Shown here in pieces: positions 45,817 to 54,213 of a stretch of 54,213 nt of DNA. Source of the DNA: Pseudomonadota bacterium. GTDB taxonomy: Bacteria > Desulfobacterota > Binatia > Binatales > Binataceae. Under the pieces are notes generated by a model that saw nothing but the letters and a program-made list of their open reading frames with translations, searched no databases and had not been told where the DNA came from. Each line of letters begins with the position of its first letter. Within the stretch, counting starts at the first letter, position 1. The stretch is taken from assembly GCA_021325025.1 (NCBI GenBank), contig JAJPHZ010000026.1, positions 1-54,213 on the forward strand, written 5' to 3'. The position numbers were made by a program, and so were the translations under genes.

Positions 45817-47235
45817 CTAGAACTGGAAGTAGACAAAGGCCGGCGGGTTGGCCAGGTTGAGAACGCTGACCACGGCCAATACCACGAAGGCTGCGGCATA
45901 TACGTAGTCGCCTAGCCAGTCCCATTGCATGATGGTCTGCCGGTTGGGGCAAAACCAAACCACCAACAGCCCCTTGAGGATATTGCGATACATCTCGCTG
46001 GTGAAGGAGCCGAATTCCGCGCGCCAGGCAAAGCCGTTGGCCCCCACCATCCCGCGCACGATCTGCCAGGCGCGGGTGAAGGTGGTGGAGCGGAAGAAGA
46101 CGTAGCCGAACAGCGTCACGCCAAAGGTCAGGGCCACTCCGGCCAGCGCCGGCAGACGCCGAGTGCTGTGCTTGCGCCAGGCGTGATTGATGCTCAGCGC
46201 CACGCCCTGCAACGCACCCCACACCACGAAGGTCCAGCTTGCGCCGTGCCACAGCCCGCCCACCAGCATGGTCAGGAAGAGGTTGAGATGCTGGCGCAGT
46301 TCGCCTCTGCGATTGCCGCCCAACGGGATATAGACATAGTCGCGCAAGAAGAACGACAGCGTGATGTGCCATCGATGCCAGTACTCGACCATGTTGGTGC
46401 ATTTGTAGGGCGAGTCGAAGTTTTCTGGAAAGCGCACGCCGAACATCCGCGCCAGGCCAATCGCCATGTCCGAGTAACCGGAGAAGTCGAAATAAACCTG
46501 CAGCGCAAAGGCCAGCGTCGCGCCCCACGCGTCGGGGAAGCTGGGCAGAAAGTGCGCCTCGAAGACCGGTCCCACATAGTCGCGGAAGGTGTCGGCCAGA
46601 ATCACCTTCTTGAACAGTCCGATTGCGAAAATCATCAGCCCGGGCGTCAGGTTCTCCGCGCTCAGGCGGAATTGGGTGCGGCGGTTAAACTGGGGATAGA
46701 TCTCCTGGTAGCGCACGATCGGCCCGGCGATCAGGTGGGGGAAGAACGTGATGAACATCGCGTAACTGACGAAATCGCCGGTGCCTTCCTCGCCCCGGTA
46801 ACAGCTCATCAGGTAGGTGATCTGCTCGAAGGTAAAGAACGAGATCGCCAGCGGCAGCTCCATGTGGAGCAGCGGCCAGGCCAGCCCCAGCGCGCCGTTG
46901 ACGCTGCCGACCAGGAAGTCGCGGTACTTGAAGTAGCCCAGCAGCGCCACGTTGACCGCGATCCCAACGCCCAGGATCAGCCGCCGGGCGCGGGCCGAGG
47001 CGGCGGCGCCAGCCGGCGGGATTGGTCCCAACAGCCTGCTCCACAGGTAGTTAAACGCGATCGAAAACAGGAACAGAAGCAGGTAGTGCCAGTTCCACCA
47101 GGCGTAGAAAAACAGCGACGCGGCGATCAGGAAAAACGGCGTTGCCTGCCGCCATCGCGACTCTCCCAACGCCCCGTACACCACCAGCACCACGGGCAGA
47201 AAGCCCAGGATAAACGGATAGGAGTTGAACAGCAC
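45817..47235 (-). CDS. MBOAT-family O-acyltransferase (AlgI/PatA type)
   Basis: 472-residue multispanning membrane protein. Starts LFNSYPFILGFLPVVLVVY as is usual for this group; conserved blocks include YFDFSGYSDMAIGLARMFG, YKCTNMVEYWHRWHITLSFFLRDYVYIPLGGNR and the catalytic histidine in GGLWHGASWTFVVWG. Moves acyl groups across the inner membrane for O-acylation of polysaccharide. GTG 47235 has GAGG upstream and matches family N-termini; TTG 47256 is in frame. Forms a two-gene operon with the SGNH-like gene. Confidence 0.93.
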   Translation of the reverse strand: MLFNSYPFILGFLPVVLVVYGALGESRWRQATPFFLIAASLFFYAWWNWHYLLLFLFSIAFNYLWSRLLGPIPPAGAAASARARRLILGVGIAVNVALLGYFKYRDFLVGSVNGALGLAWPLLHMELPLAISFFTFEQITYLMSCYRGEEGTGDFVSYAMFITFFPHLIAGPIVRYQEIYPQFNRRTQFRLSAENLTPGLMIFAIGLFKKVILADTFRDYVGPVFEAHFLPSFPDAWGATLAFALQVYFDFSGYSDMAIGLARMFGVRFPENFDSPYKCTNMVEYWHRWHITLSFFLRDYVYIPLGGNRRGELRQHLNLFLTMLVGGLWHGASWTFVVWGALQGVALSINHAWRKHSTRRLPALAGVALTFGVTLFGYVFFRSTTFTRAWQIVRGMVGANGFAWRAEFGSFTSEMYRNILKGLLVVWFCPNRQTIMQWDWLGDYVYAAAFVVLAVVSVLNLANPPAFVYFQF

Positions 47236-47377
47236 CTCGGCGATCCTCGCGTTCAACCGCCCTTTTTATCATCGCCTGCGGGATGCATCCACGCCCTTTG
47301 TGCAACCGCGCGTGCGACGCGGCCGCACGGCAGGAATTTTTCCTTGCACAACCGGCACGCAGGCCGCCGCGGCGCGG

Positions 47378-48349
47378 TCATCCGCGCTCATAGGGCTTGG
47401 GCTGCCATTGGATTTCGCCGCCGGCGGCGCGGCTTTGCTTGTGGCCCAGTTTGAAGGCGTTGAAGTCGGCCGATTCCAGCACACTGGCCGGCACTTCGTA
47501 GTTGGTGCGGTCGATCACCTGGGCGAAATTTTCCGCCAGCGCCTCCATCGTCAGTTGGTGATTGACGTAGCCGTGCGTCTCACCCCAAAAGACCAGGTTG
47601 ACGCGCCCGCCGCCGGCCGACAGGCATTGGCCGGTGACCGGGCATCGCTGATGCGCCAGCAGCGCCACCGCCGGCGCCACGATCTCGGGCGTCAGCTTGG
47701 TCATCATCCAGGTCTTGAGCTCCGACTCCTCCAGCGTCTCCATCACCGCGCGCGTTCCCGCCACCGGCGACAGCGCGTTGACCTTGATATTGTACTGCGC
47801 GCCTTCCAGGCCCAACGTGCGCGTCAACCCAAAGGTCGCCGCGCGCGCGGTGACGTAGGCGGTCAGGGTCGGATGGCCAAGAAACGAGGTCGAGGTGATG
47901 TTGACGATCCGCCCGTAGCGCGCCGTTTGCATATGCGGCCACGCCGCGCGGCACATCCAGACCACGCCCATCATGTTGGTGTTGATCACGCGCAGGAAGT
48001 CGGCGGTCGAAACTTCGCCAAAGGGCGCCATCACCGTGATGCCGGCGTTGTTGACCAGCACATCAAGCCGCCCGAATGACTCCAGCGCCGTGCGCACGAT
48101 CGCCGCGGCGCTATGTTCCTCGGCGACGGTATGCGTATCGGCGACCGCCTGCCCGCCCGCGTCGATTATTTCGCGCGTCACCGCGTGCGCCGGCGCATCG
48201 GAGGTACCGCGCCCCGCCGCAGTGGTGCCGATGTCGTTGACCACCACGCGTGCCCCGCGTGCGGCCAGCAGGCGCGCGTAGGCGCGCCCCAGTCCATTGC
48301 CCGCTCCGGTCACGATTGCCACCTGTCCGTCAAAGCGCAGCTCTGCCAT
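47378..48349 (-). CDS. Short-chain dehydrogenase/reductase with altered YxxxK
   Basis: 323 residues. Nucleotide motif VAIVTGAGNGLGRAYA, VLVNNAGITV, and active-site region IVNITSTSFLGHPTLTAYVTARAA. The catalytic motif reads YVTAR, so the lysine of YxxxK is arginine (DNA checked: TAC GTC ACC GCG CGC). The overall layout resembles the dehydrogenase part of multifunctional beta-oxidation enzymes. GGAG precedes ATG 48349. Divergent from the CMD-family gene with a 101-base gap. Substrate unknown; activity may be reduced or changed. Confidence 0.88.
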   Translation of the reverse strand: MAELRFDGQVAIVTGAGNGLGRAYARLLAARGARVVVNDIGTTAAGRGTSDAPAHAVTREIIDAGGQAVADTHTVAEEHSAAAIVRTALESFGRLDVLVNNAGITVMAPFGEVSTADFLRVINTNMMGVVWMCRAAWPHMQTARYGRIVNITSTSFLGHPTLTAYVTARAATFGLTRTLGLEGAQYNIKVNALSPVAGTRAVMETLEESELKTWMMTKLTPEIVAPAVALLAHQRCPVTGQCLSAGGGRVNLVFWGETHGYVNHQLTMEALAENFAQVIDRTNYEVPASVLESADFNAFKLGHKQSRAAGGEIQWQPKPYERG

Positions 48350-48407
48350 GGCCTGCTCCGTGGAGTTTTTCGGCGCCCCGTCGCACGACGCGGCGGCGCT
48401 TTTCGAG

Positions 48408-48413
48408 TATAAG
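48408..48413 (+). promoter_or_regulatory. Possible -10 box of the CMD-family gene
   Basis: TATAAG lies 37 bases before ATG 48451 in the short divergent gap with the SDR gene. No convincing -35 box. Confidence 0.2.
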
Positions 48414-48450
48414 TGGAACGGCAAGGCGAAAGCGACCGGAGAGGACCATC

Positions 48451-49008
48451 ATGGTAGAGAGAAAACAACGAGTGCCGCTGTGCGACCTTTCCACCCTTTC
48501 CGCGGAAGATCGCGAAATGGCGGAGAAAAATCGGGTGGAGGGCAAGATCCCCAACATCTTCGCCACCCTGGTCAACCATCCCAAGCTGGCGCGCAGTTGG
48601 CTGCGTTTTGCCGGCTATATCCTGGGCCGCCAGACGTTGCCGGCGCGCGACCGCGAACTGGCCATCCTGCGCATCGGATGGCTCAACCAGGCGCCCTACG
48701 AATGGGAACAGCACGTGCGCATTGGGCGGCGCTCGGGAATTTCGGAGGCCGAGATCGAGCGCATCAAGCAGGGGCCGGAGGCGGGCTGGGAGCACCATGA
48801 CGCGGCGATCCTGCGCGCCTGCGACGAGCTGTTCGAAAATTCCGTGATTTCCGATGCGACCTGGCAGAGCCTGGCCCAGCGCTACAATACCCAGCAGATG
48901 ATGGACCTGGTGTTCACCATCGGGCAATACAACCTGGTGTCGTGGGCGCTCAACAGCCTGGGCGTGCCGCTGGACGATTTTCTGCCCGGCGCCAAGAACA
49001 CCAACTGA
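48451..49008 (+). CDS. Carboxymuconolactone decarboxylase (CMD) family protein
   Basis: 185 residues, all-helical AhpD/CMD-like fold: RDRELAILRIGWLNQAPYEWEQHVRIGRRSGISEAEI is split here as RDRELAILRIGW and EWEQHVRIGRRSG. The CxxC of peroxidase-type AhpD is absent, so it is not a thiol peroxidase; a lyase or hydrolase-like role is possible. GGAGAGG precedes ATG 48451. Divergently paired with the SDR gene, perhaps a small catabolic module. Confidence 0.85.
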   Translation: MVERKQRVPLCDLSTLSAEDREMAEKNRVEGKIPNIFATLVNHPKLARSWLRFAGYILGRQTLPARDRELAILRIGWLNQAPYEWEQHVRIGRRSGISEAEIERIKQGPEAGWEHHDAAILRACDELFENSVISDATWQSLAQRYNTQQMMDLVFTIGQYNLVSWALNSLGVPLDDFLPGAKNTN

Positions 49009-49534
49009 TCAGGCCGGGCGATCGAAAATCCTCTTCGCACGGACGTGGCGCAGCACCACGTCGCTGGCGGCGCGCGGCTCGACCTCCGGGTGGCCAGCGC
49101 CAGCGTGCGGAATTTCCACTATGCAGGCCACGAAGATCACCACCTGCTGCGCGCGGCCCAGCGCGGGCGGCACGCGAAGCATCCATCGCGAATTGCGCGA
49201 CCACAGGTACTGTACAAATAGTAGGTACGAAGCGCGCCCAGTCCCGCGAGCGATGCGCCGGGCAGCCGGCTCCAAATGGGGGCGCTGCCCGCAACCGCGA
49301 TAGCCGAGCGGGCATCCCAGGCCCAGCGCGGCACGCCGCGCGGTGCGCATCTGTTCGGCGATGCGCGCGGTCAGCGCGGGAGCGCGTTCAAAGCGGCGAT
49401 GATCGGCCGCGGGCAGGATTCATTGACGCTGTTTCGCGAGGCGCCGCAAAGCAGCTTTAATATAACATCGGCCGGCGGCAGCCGACAAAACGCGTTGCCG
49501 CCCCCCTTAGCGGCGTGATAATTCGGGAGGCGCG
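49009..49534. other. 526-base region, possibly a decayed gene
   Basis: No convincing intact gene. On the minus strand a frame from about 49412 to 49009 begins plausibly (PAADHRRFERAPALTARIAEQM) and ends with TGA directly against the stop of the CMD gene. It has no good start, and other frames of the same strand look equally coding in places, as after frameshifts. The last 80 bases before nadK contain TTTAATATAAC, a possible -10 region. Confidence 0.3.
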
Positions 49535-50416
49535 ATGCCTAAGCAGGTGCCCTCAGCGCCGGCAATAAAGTCGGTCGGGATAGTGGTCAAACGCGGCCAT
49601 GCGCAGGCGCTCGCGCTGGCCGCCACGCTGGCGCAATGGCTGCACGCGCGCGGACTGGAAGTGTTCGCCGAGCCCGAGGATGCGCCGCGGATCGAGGCCC
49701 AGCCGCTGGCCAAATCCGAACTGGCCCATCGCGCCGACCTGATCGTGGTGCTGGGCGGCGACGGCACCCTGCTGAGCGTGGCGCGTCTGGTCGGCGAACG
49801 GCAAACTCCGATCCTGGGCATCAACCTGGGCGCGCTCGGCTTTCTCACCCAGGCTGCGATGGAGGAGGCGCGCGCCTCGCTCGAGCGCGTGCTGGCCGGC
49901 AATTACACCGTCGACCGGCGCATCACGCTGGAGGCGGAGGTGCTCAGCACCGACGGCCCCGTCCGCCATCGCGCCGCGCTCACGGCGCTTAACGACGTGG
50001 TGATCCACAAGCGTCAGCTCGGCCGCCTGCTGGAACTCGACGTGCTTGCCGACGGCCAGTACTTCTGTTCCTACCGCGCCGACGGTTTGATCGTTGCCAC
50101 GCCCACCGGCTCCACTGCCTATGCGCTTAGCGCCGGCGGCCCGATCATCTTCCCTACCCTCGAGGTGGTGGTGCTGGCGCCGATCTGTCCGCATACGCTG
50201 ACCAACCGGCCGGTGGTGCTGCCCGATTCCTGCGCACTGGAAATCCGCGTCCAGGCGACCGACCATGACGCGATGCTGACGGCGGACGGGCAGGAGGGCG
50301 TCTCTTTGGGCGCGCGCGATCGGGTGGTCGTCCGCAAGGGCAAAAACCCGGTGGCGCTGGTGCGCTCCTCGCACAGCTACTTCGAGATCTGGCGCAACAA
50401 GCTCAGATGGGGTTGA
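49535..50416 (+). CDS. nadK: NAD kinase
   Basis: 293 residues. ATP-dependent phosphorylation of NAD to NADP. Signatures: VGIVVKRG start, VVLGGDGTLLSVARL (GGDGT), ILGINLGALGFLTQ, and ATPTGSTAYALSAGGPI with the NE/D region before it. GGGAGG lies just before ATG 49535. Followed by recN after 34 bases, an arrangement seen in many bacteria. Confidence 0.95.
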   Translation: MPKQVPSAPAIKSVGIVVKRGHAQALALAATLAQWLHARGLEVFAEPEDAPRIEAQPLAKSELAHRADLIVVLGGDGTLLSVARLVGERQTPILGINLGALGFLTQAAMEEARASLERVLAGNYTVDRRITLEAEVLSTDGPVRHRAALTALNDVVIHKRQLGRLLELDVLADGQYFCSYRADGLIVATPTGSTAYALSAGGPIIFPTLEVVVLAPICPHTLTNRPVVLPDSCALEIRVQATDHDAMLTADGQEGVSLGARDRVVVRKGKNPVALVRSSHSYFEIWRNKLRWG

Positions 50417-50450
50417 ACGTTTACGGGCGGAGGAGAGGCCCGGGCACGCG

Positions 50451-52142
50451 ATGCTGGTTGAGCTGAGGATCCGCAACTTCGCAATCATCGACCAGGTCGA
50501 GCTGGAGTTCGGCCCCGGGCTCAACGTGCTGTCGGGCGAGACTGGCGCCGGCAAGACCATCGTGATGAACGCCTTGGGGCTGCTGCTGGGCGGGCGCGCG
50601 TCGCCCGAGATGGTACGCGCCGATCGGAAGGAAGCTGTGGTCGAGGGTCTGTTCGCGGTCGAGGGCGAGGGGCTGCCCGCCGATCTGATGGCGGCGATGG
50701 GCGAGGGGGCGGCGCGCGAGCTGATCGTCAAGCGCGTAGTATCGGAGGCCGGCCGCTCGCGGGTGCTGATCAACGACGAACTGGCCACGGTGCAGACGCT
50801 GGCCCGTATCGGCGCCGCGCTGGTCGAGGTGTACGGCCAGCACGAACAGCAATCCCTGTTGCGCACGGAAAATCATCTGACCATCCTCGACCGTTTCGCC
50901 GCGCTGGAGTCGGCGCTGGCTGCCTACCGCGAAGCATACCGACGCGCCCGCGAGCTGTCAGCGCGGCTGGCCGATTTGGAGCATCGCGCCCGCGACCGCG
51001 AGCGGCGGCTGGAGACTGCGCGCTTCGAGCTGAGCGAGCTGGAGCGCGCGCAACTGGACATCAACGAAGAGCGCGACCTTGCGGCGGAGCGCACGATTCT
51101 CGCCAATGCGGCCCGCTTGATGGCCGCAGCCGGCGCTGCCGAGCAGGTGCTGATGGATCAGGACGGCGCGGCCGCCGACCTGATCGGCCGCGCGCAAAGC
51201 GCGCTGGGCGAAGCCGCCTCTCTCGACGCCAAGCTGGCCGAGCCGCTGGACCTGATCGGGTCGGCGCGGGTGGCGCTGGAAGAGGCGGTCCACGCGCTGC
51301 GCGCCTACCGCGAGCGCATCGAGGCAGATCCTGGCCGGTTGGAACAGATCGACAACCGCCTGCAGGAGATTGCGCGGCTCAAGCGCAAGTACGGCGGCTC
51401 GGTGCAAAGCGCGCTGGCCACACTGGAGCATCTGCGCGCCGAGGTTGGCGAGCTGGAGCATGCCGAAGAGAGCGCCGCCGAGATCAAGGCCGAAGTCGCC
51501 AAGGCGTTGGCGCAGGCGGCCGGGATGGCGCGCGAGCTGAGTCGGTCGCGCGCGGCCGGCGCGGCGGCGCTCAAGCAGAAGATGCAGGCCGAACTCAAGA
51601 CGCTGGGGATGCGCAACGCGGTCTTCGAAGCGCGCCTGACGCCGTTTGCCGCCGACTCGGGGCTGGGGTGCGAGGCAGCGCCTCTGGGGCCCGACGGGAG
51701 CGACGAATGCGAATTCTTTCTCGCGCCCAACCTGGGACAGCCGCCGATGGCGCTGGCCAGGATCGCGTCGGGCGGCGAGCTGTCGCGCGTGATGCTGGCG
51801 TTAAAGCGCCTGGAGGCGCAGCGCCGCGGCGTCGCCACCATGATCTTCGACGAGGTTGACGCCGGGATCGGCGGCGCCATCGCCGAGGTGGTAGGGCGCA
51901 AGCTCAAGGAGTTGTCACGTTTCCACCAGATTTTGTGCATCACCCACCTGCCGCAGATTGCCTCCTTCGCCGACCGCCATTTCCTGGTCGAAAAGGAGGA
52001 GCGCCGCGGCGCCACCACCAGCCGCGTTGTCGAGCTGGACCAGCCGCAGCGCGTGGAGGAGCTGGCGCGGATGCTGGGCGGCGCCCAGGTCAGCGAGCGC
52101 TTCCGCCGCGCCGCGCGCGAACTGCTCGACCGCGCGCAGTAG
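50451..52142 (+). CDS. recN: DNA repair protein RecN
   Basis: 563-residue SMC-like ATPase for double-strand-break repair. Walker A LSGETGAGKTIVMNALGL near the N-terminus, two long coiled-coil arms (about 150-370), ABC signature ASGGELSRVMLAL and Walker B TMIFDEVDAGIGGAIAEV at the C-terminus. GGAGGAGAGG precedes the ATG. Downstream of nadK; usually SOS-controlled, but I did not find a LexA box. Confidence 0.95.
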   Translation: MLVELRIRNFAIIDQVELEFGPGLNVLSGETGAGKTIVMNALGLLLGGRASPEMVRADRKEAVVEGLFAVEGEGLPADLMAAMGEGAARELIVKRVVSEAGRSRVLINDELATVQTLARIGAALVEVYGQHEQQSLLRTENHLTILDRFAALESALAAYREAYRRARELSARLADLEHRARDRERRLETARFELSELERAQLDINEERDLAAERTILANAARLMAAAGAAEQVLMDQDGAAADLIGRAQSALGEAASLDAKLAEPLDLIGSARVALEEAVHALRAYRERIEADPGRLEQIDNRLQEIARLKRKYGGSVQSALATLEHLRAEVGELEHAEESAAEIKAEVAKALAQAAGMARELSRSRAAGAAALKQKMQAELKTLGMRNAVFEARLTPFAADSGLGCEAAPLGPDGSDECEFFLAPNLGQPPMALARIASGGELSRVMLALKRLEAQRRGVATMIFDEVDAGIGGAIAEVVGRKLKELSRFHQILCITHLPQIASFADRHFLVEKEERRGATTSRVVELDQPQRVEELARMLGGAQVSERFRRAARELLDRAQ

Positions 52143-52169
52143 TGGTCGCGATTGCCCGCCTTGGGCGCA

Positions 52170-52194
52170 ATGCCATCAGATATGACAATGGCAT
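52170..52194. promoter_or_regulatory. Inverted repeat at the antitoxin start
   Basis: ATGCCAT (52170-52176) and ATGGCAT (52188-52194), 7-base arms 11 bases apart, straddling the probable start codons of the AbrB-like gene. AbrB/MazE-type antitoxins usually repress their own promoters at such palindromes, so this may be its operator. Confidence 0.35.
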
Positions 52195-52466
52195 CGTCGA
52201 ATGGCACGACTTTAAGGATCGATAAGGCCGCACGGATCGTGCTTGCCAAACCGTTGCGCGAGCCTCAGGGGCTGCGCCCGGGAACCGAATTGGAGGCCGT
52301 GGATGAGCAGGGCGGCATTCCTTTACGCCCGGTCGAGGAGCGGCGCCGGTTGATGAAGATCGACGGTTTGTGGGTCTACCGGGGGGCGGCGCAGGCAGGT
52401 GGGAAGTGGGAGCGGCTCATTGAGCAAGTGCGCGAGGAGCGGCTCGGGGCAACCGGTACCTGCTGA
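52182..52466 (+). CDS. AbrB/MazE/SpoVT-domain protein (orphan antitoxin-like)
   Basis: 94 residues. Swapped-hairpin DNA-binding domain: TTLRIDKAARIVLAKPLRE, then LRPGTELEAVDEQGGIPLRP, the pattern of AbrB-type antitoxins that accompany PIN toxins. The tail (MKIDGLWVYRGAAQAGGKWE) would bind a toxin. No PIN or MazF gene follows; instead the 3' end overlaps the convergent esterase gene by 50 bases. Start is ATG 52182 or 52188; no clear SD. It may be a solitary regulator or a remnant. Confidence 0.7.
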   Translation: MTMASSNGTTLRIDKAARIVLAKPLREPQGLRPGTELEAVDEQGGIPLRPVEERRRLMKIDGLWVYRGAAQAGGKWERLIEQVREERLGATGTC

Positions 52467-53427
52467 AAAACTGCCACATCAGTTCGTTGGCTTCGATCAG
52501 GTCGGTGCTGCGGCCCAGCACGCGCTCGAAGTGCGCCTGGATGCCGCCCGGCCAGACATGCCCCGCGCCGGTCAGTTTCCACAGCACGATTTGGGTGCCG
52601 TCGCGGCACGGAGCCCACTGGTAGCGGGTTGCCGTGATGCCCTGGTTGTTGGTGCCGGCCTGCCCGTCAACGGTCGGGGCGATCTGCGGCTGCGCGGGGC
52701 ATCCGTCGAACTTGCGCCACTTCGCCAGGCCTGCCTCGACGCCGGGATTGCCCAGCTTGCGATGAAACAGCGAACTAACCGAGCGCCCGTAGCCGCCGTT
52801 GTAATGGAGCAGCGGATCATCGACGCTGTTGAAGGCCATGATCGGTATCGGCCGGGCGGGCGCGAAGTCGCCCGTCACCATCGAGCCCGCCACTGGCGCA
52901 ATCGCGGCGATCGCGCCTGCGGCTTGCGCCGCCAGGCGATATGACAGCATCGCGCCGTTGGACAGGCCGGTGGCATAAACGCGCCGGCGATCGATCGGCG
53001 TGCGCGCCGCCAGATCGTCAATCAGCGCCATCACGAAACCGACGTCGTCCACCCGATGCGTCATCGCGTAGGCGCAGCAAAAGCCCGCGTTCCAGGTGAA
53101 ATGGCCGTCCAAGCGGCCGCTGCCGTTGGGATAGACGGCGATAAACCCGTCGCGATCCGCGGCGCCGTCCATTCGCGTGTAATGCTCCTGCTGCCTGGCG
53201 TTGCTGCCCGCGCCGTGGAAGTTGAGCACCACCGCAAGCGGCGCGCCGCGCGCAGCCTGCGGCGGCATGTGGACCAGGTAGGTGCGCTGGGCGCCGTCGT
53301 GCTTGAGGCTGAAGGAATAATCGCCCGGAGCGAGCACGCTGCGGGTATGCGCCGCCGCGTTAGGCAAAGCGGCGGCGCACATCGCTAATGACATTGCTGA
53401 GAGGCATCCAATGGCGCGGGTATGCAC
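52417..53427 (-). CDS. PHB-depolymerase-family esterase (LpqC-like)
   Basis: 336 residues, exported: signal sequence MSLAMCAAALPNAAAH-type cleavage site. Alpha/beta hydrolase with LNFHGAGSNARQQEHY, a cysteine-rich GFCCAYA, nucleophile serine in YATGLSNGAMLSYRLA and histidine in LTGAGHVWPGG. The family cleaves polyhydroxybutyrate oligomers, feruloyl esters or similar. GTG 53427 follows GAGG at 6 bases. Without a substrate-binding module, so it is more likely a soluble esterase than a true PHB depolymerase. Confidence 0.88.
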   Translation of the reverse strand: MHTRAIGCLSAMSLAMCAAALPNAAAHTRSVLAPGDYSFSLKHDGAQRTYLVHMPPQAARGAPLAVVLNFHGAGSNARQQEHYTRMDGAADRDGFIAVYPNGSGRLDGHFTWNAGFCCAYAMTHRVDDVGFVMALIDDLAARTPIDRRRVYATGLSNGAMLSYRLAAQAAGAIAAIAPVAGSMVTGDFAPARPIPIMAFNSVDDPLLHYNGGYGRSVSSLFHRKLGNPGVEAGLAKWRKFDGCPAQPQIAPTVDGQAGTNNQGITATRYQWAPCRDGTQIVLWKLTGAGHVWPGGIQAHFERVLGRSTDLIEANELMWQFFSRYRLPRAAPRALAQ

Positions 53428-53569
53428 TTGTCACCTCGATCGACAGGTGATGATAACGGCTGGATCGCATCGCAGCCAATCGCCGCCGCCACGACACCCA
53501 CGACGGCGCCTATTGCCGGTGGACCGGGCGCGGCACATGATAAACCAAGCCCTGACAAGGCGGATCGCC

Positions 53570-54213
53570 ATGGCCATAGACCGAAATCGCCTCAAGGATC
53601 TGATCGGCGACATCGACGAGTTGTTCGAGACCTTCTCGGCGCCGCTGGGCGAACGCGCGCGCGAGTGGATTCAGACCGCAGTGATGGGACCGGCGTTCAC
53701 CGAGTTGCGCGAGTTCATCGAGGACAGCCGCCCGCCGGTGCTGTTTTTGGCCGGGCGCAGCGGCCACGGCAAGTCCTCGGTCATCAACGCGCTGGCGGGC
53801 AGGAAGATTGCGCAGACCGGCCACGTCAAGCCGACCACGCCTGAGGCGGTGGCGCACCTGGTAGCCTTTCCCGAACGCTTCGCGACCTGGCAGGTGGTAG
53901 ATTCGCGCGGCATCTTCGAAACCTCGCCGCCCGGCGGCGCGCCCACGCCCGACGCCACGCAGGCGCTGAGCGAGGCGATGCTCAAGTACCGGCCCGACGT
54001 GGTCCTGCACGTCATCTCCACGCCCGAGGTGCGCGCGCTGTCCAACGACCTGCGCGTGATGTCGGAGATGATGGCGGGACTGCGCGAGCGCACCGGCGGC
54101 GAAACGCCGCTGGTGGTGGTGCTGAGCAAGCCCGACATCATCGGCAATCCGCGCGAATGGCCGCCCGAGCGCTATTCGCGCAAGGCGGCGCAAATCAAGG
54201 AGGCGCTGGATTA
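53570..54213 (+). CDS. Dynamin/Era-like GTPase, N-terminal part
   Basis: Open to the window end, so incomplete at the 3' side (214 codons visible). G1 LAGRSGHGKSSVINALAG, a G2 threonine in KPTTPEA, G3 VVDSRGIFE (DxxG), G4 VVLSKPDIIG (SKPD for NKxD). The N-terminal helix (LKDLIGDIDELFETF) precedes the G domain. These GTPases act at membranes or on ribosomes; the missing C-terminus would decide. ATG 53570 is preceded by AAGGCGG. Divergent from the esterase gene. Confidence 0.82.
   Translation, partial: MAIDRNRLKDLIGDIDELFETFSAPLGERAREWIQTAVMGPAFTELREFIEDSRPPVLFLAGRSGHGKSSVINALAGRKIAQTGHVKPTTPEAVAHLVAFPERFATWQVVDSRGIFETSPPGGAPTPDATQALSEAMLKYRPDVVLHVISTPEVRALSNDLRVMSEMMAGLRERTGGETPLVVVLSKPDIIGNPREWPPERYSRKAAQIKEALD

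Noticed and set aside
45925..47454. 509-codon plus-strand frame opposite MBOAT
   Set aside because: Charged shadow of a membrane-protein gene; no start signal.

Overview
The window is a high-GC (roughly mid-60s percent by eye), densely coded bacterial chromosome segment. It starts inside hslU and ends inside a GTPase gene. The hslU-argB-argD-argF-argG order, the DUF1844 protein, the YcbK/L,D-transpeptidase set and an envelope-assembly operon suit a Gram-negative lineage near the former Deltaproteobacteria (Desulfobacterota or Binatota-like). That placement is inference from gene content. I found no rRNA, tRNA, CRISPR array or transposase.

Layout. 1-5221 (+): end of hslU, then argB, argD, argF and argG. 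5249-6553 (-): AMP nucleosidase and a receiver-only response regulator. 6720-12745: a stress and energy cluster, namely a minus-strand operon of a USP-CBS protein, an APH-like/P-loop kinase fusion and a GNAT/acyl-CoA synthetase (Pat-type), plus a plus-strand CBS-pair protein. 12757-17935: a sigma-54 activator, then a peptidoglycan locus (unknown 148-aa protein, L,D-transpeptidase, MepK-like endopeptidase) divergent from a D,D-carboxypeptidase. Four 16-base matches to TGGCA-N8-GCT with sigma-54 -24/-12 spacing lie 31-48 bases upstream of starts in and around this cluster, suggesting a local sigma-54 regulon. 17991-26684: accessory metabolism (LLM flavin oxidoreductase, HSL-type hydrolase, NTF2-like protein, epoxide-hydrolase-like protein, MOSC protein, dihydropyrimidinase) around a lower-GC insert with an EVE-PD-(D/E)XK nuclease and a DUF559 nuclease bounded by inverted palindromic repeats.

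26942-36227 (-) reads as one long operon: htpX, DUF1844, Do-like protease, class A PBP, TPR protein, tsaD, rsmA, mutM, yjbQ. 36308-39108: heptosyltransferase-like GT9 (-), cysteine synthase and LarE (+). 39138-44273 (-): an orphan 1449-residue receptor-like membrane protein and an FxLYD-like membrane partner, with a near-consensus promoter overlapped by a palindrome. 44646-47235 (-): an MBOAT/SGNH polysaccharide O-acylation pair. 47378-54213: SDR, CMD-family protein, NAD kinase, RecN, an orphan AbrB-type antitoxin, a PHB-depolymerase-like esterase and a dynamin/Era-like GTPase cut by the window end.

The least explained parts are the putative sigma-54 regulon, the nuclease/repeat insert at 20.4-22.0 kb, the hairpin-bearing copies of the same repeat near 26.8 and 44.6 kb, and the giant membrane protein.
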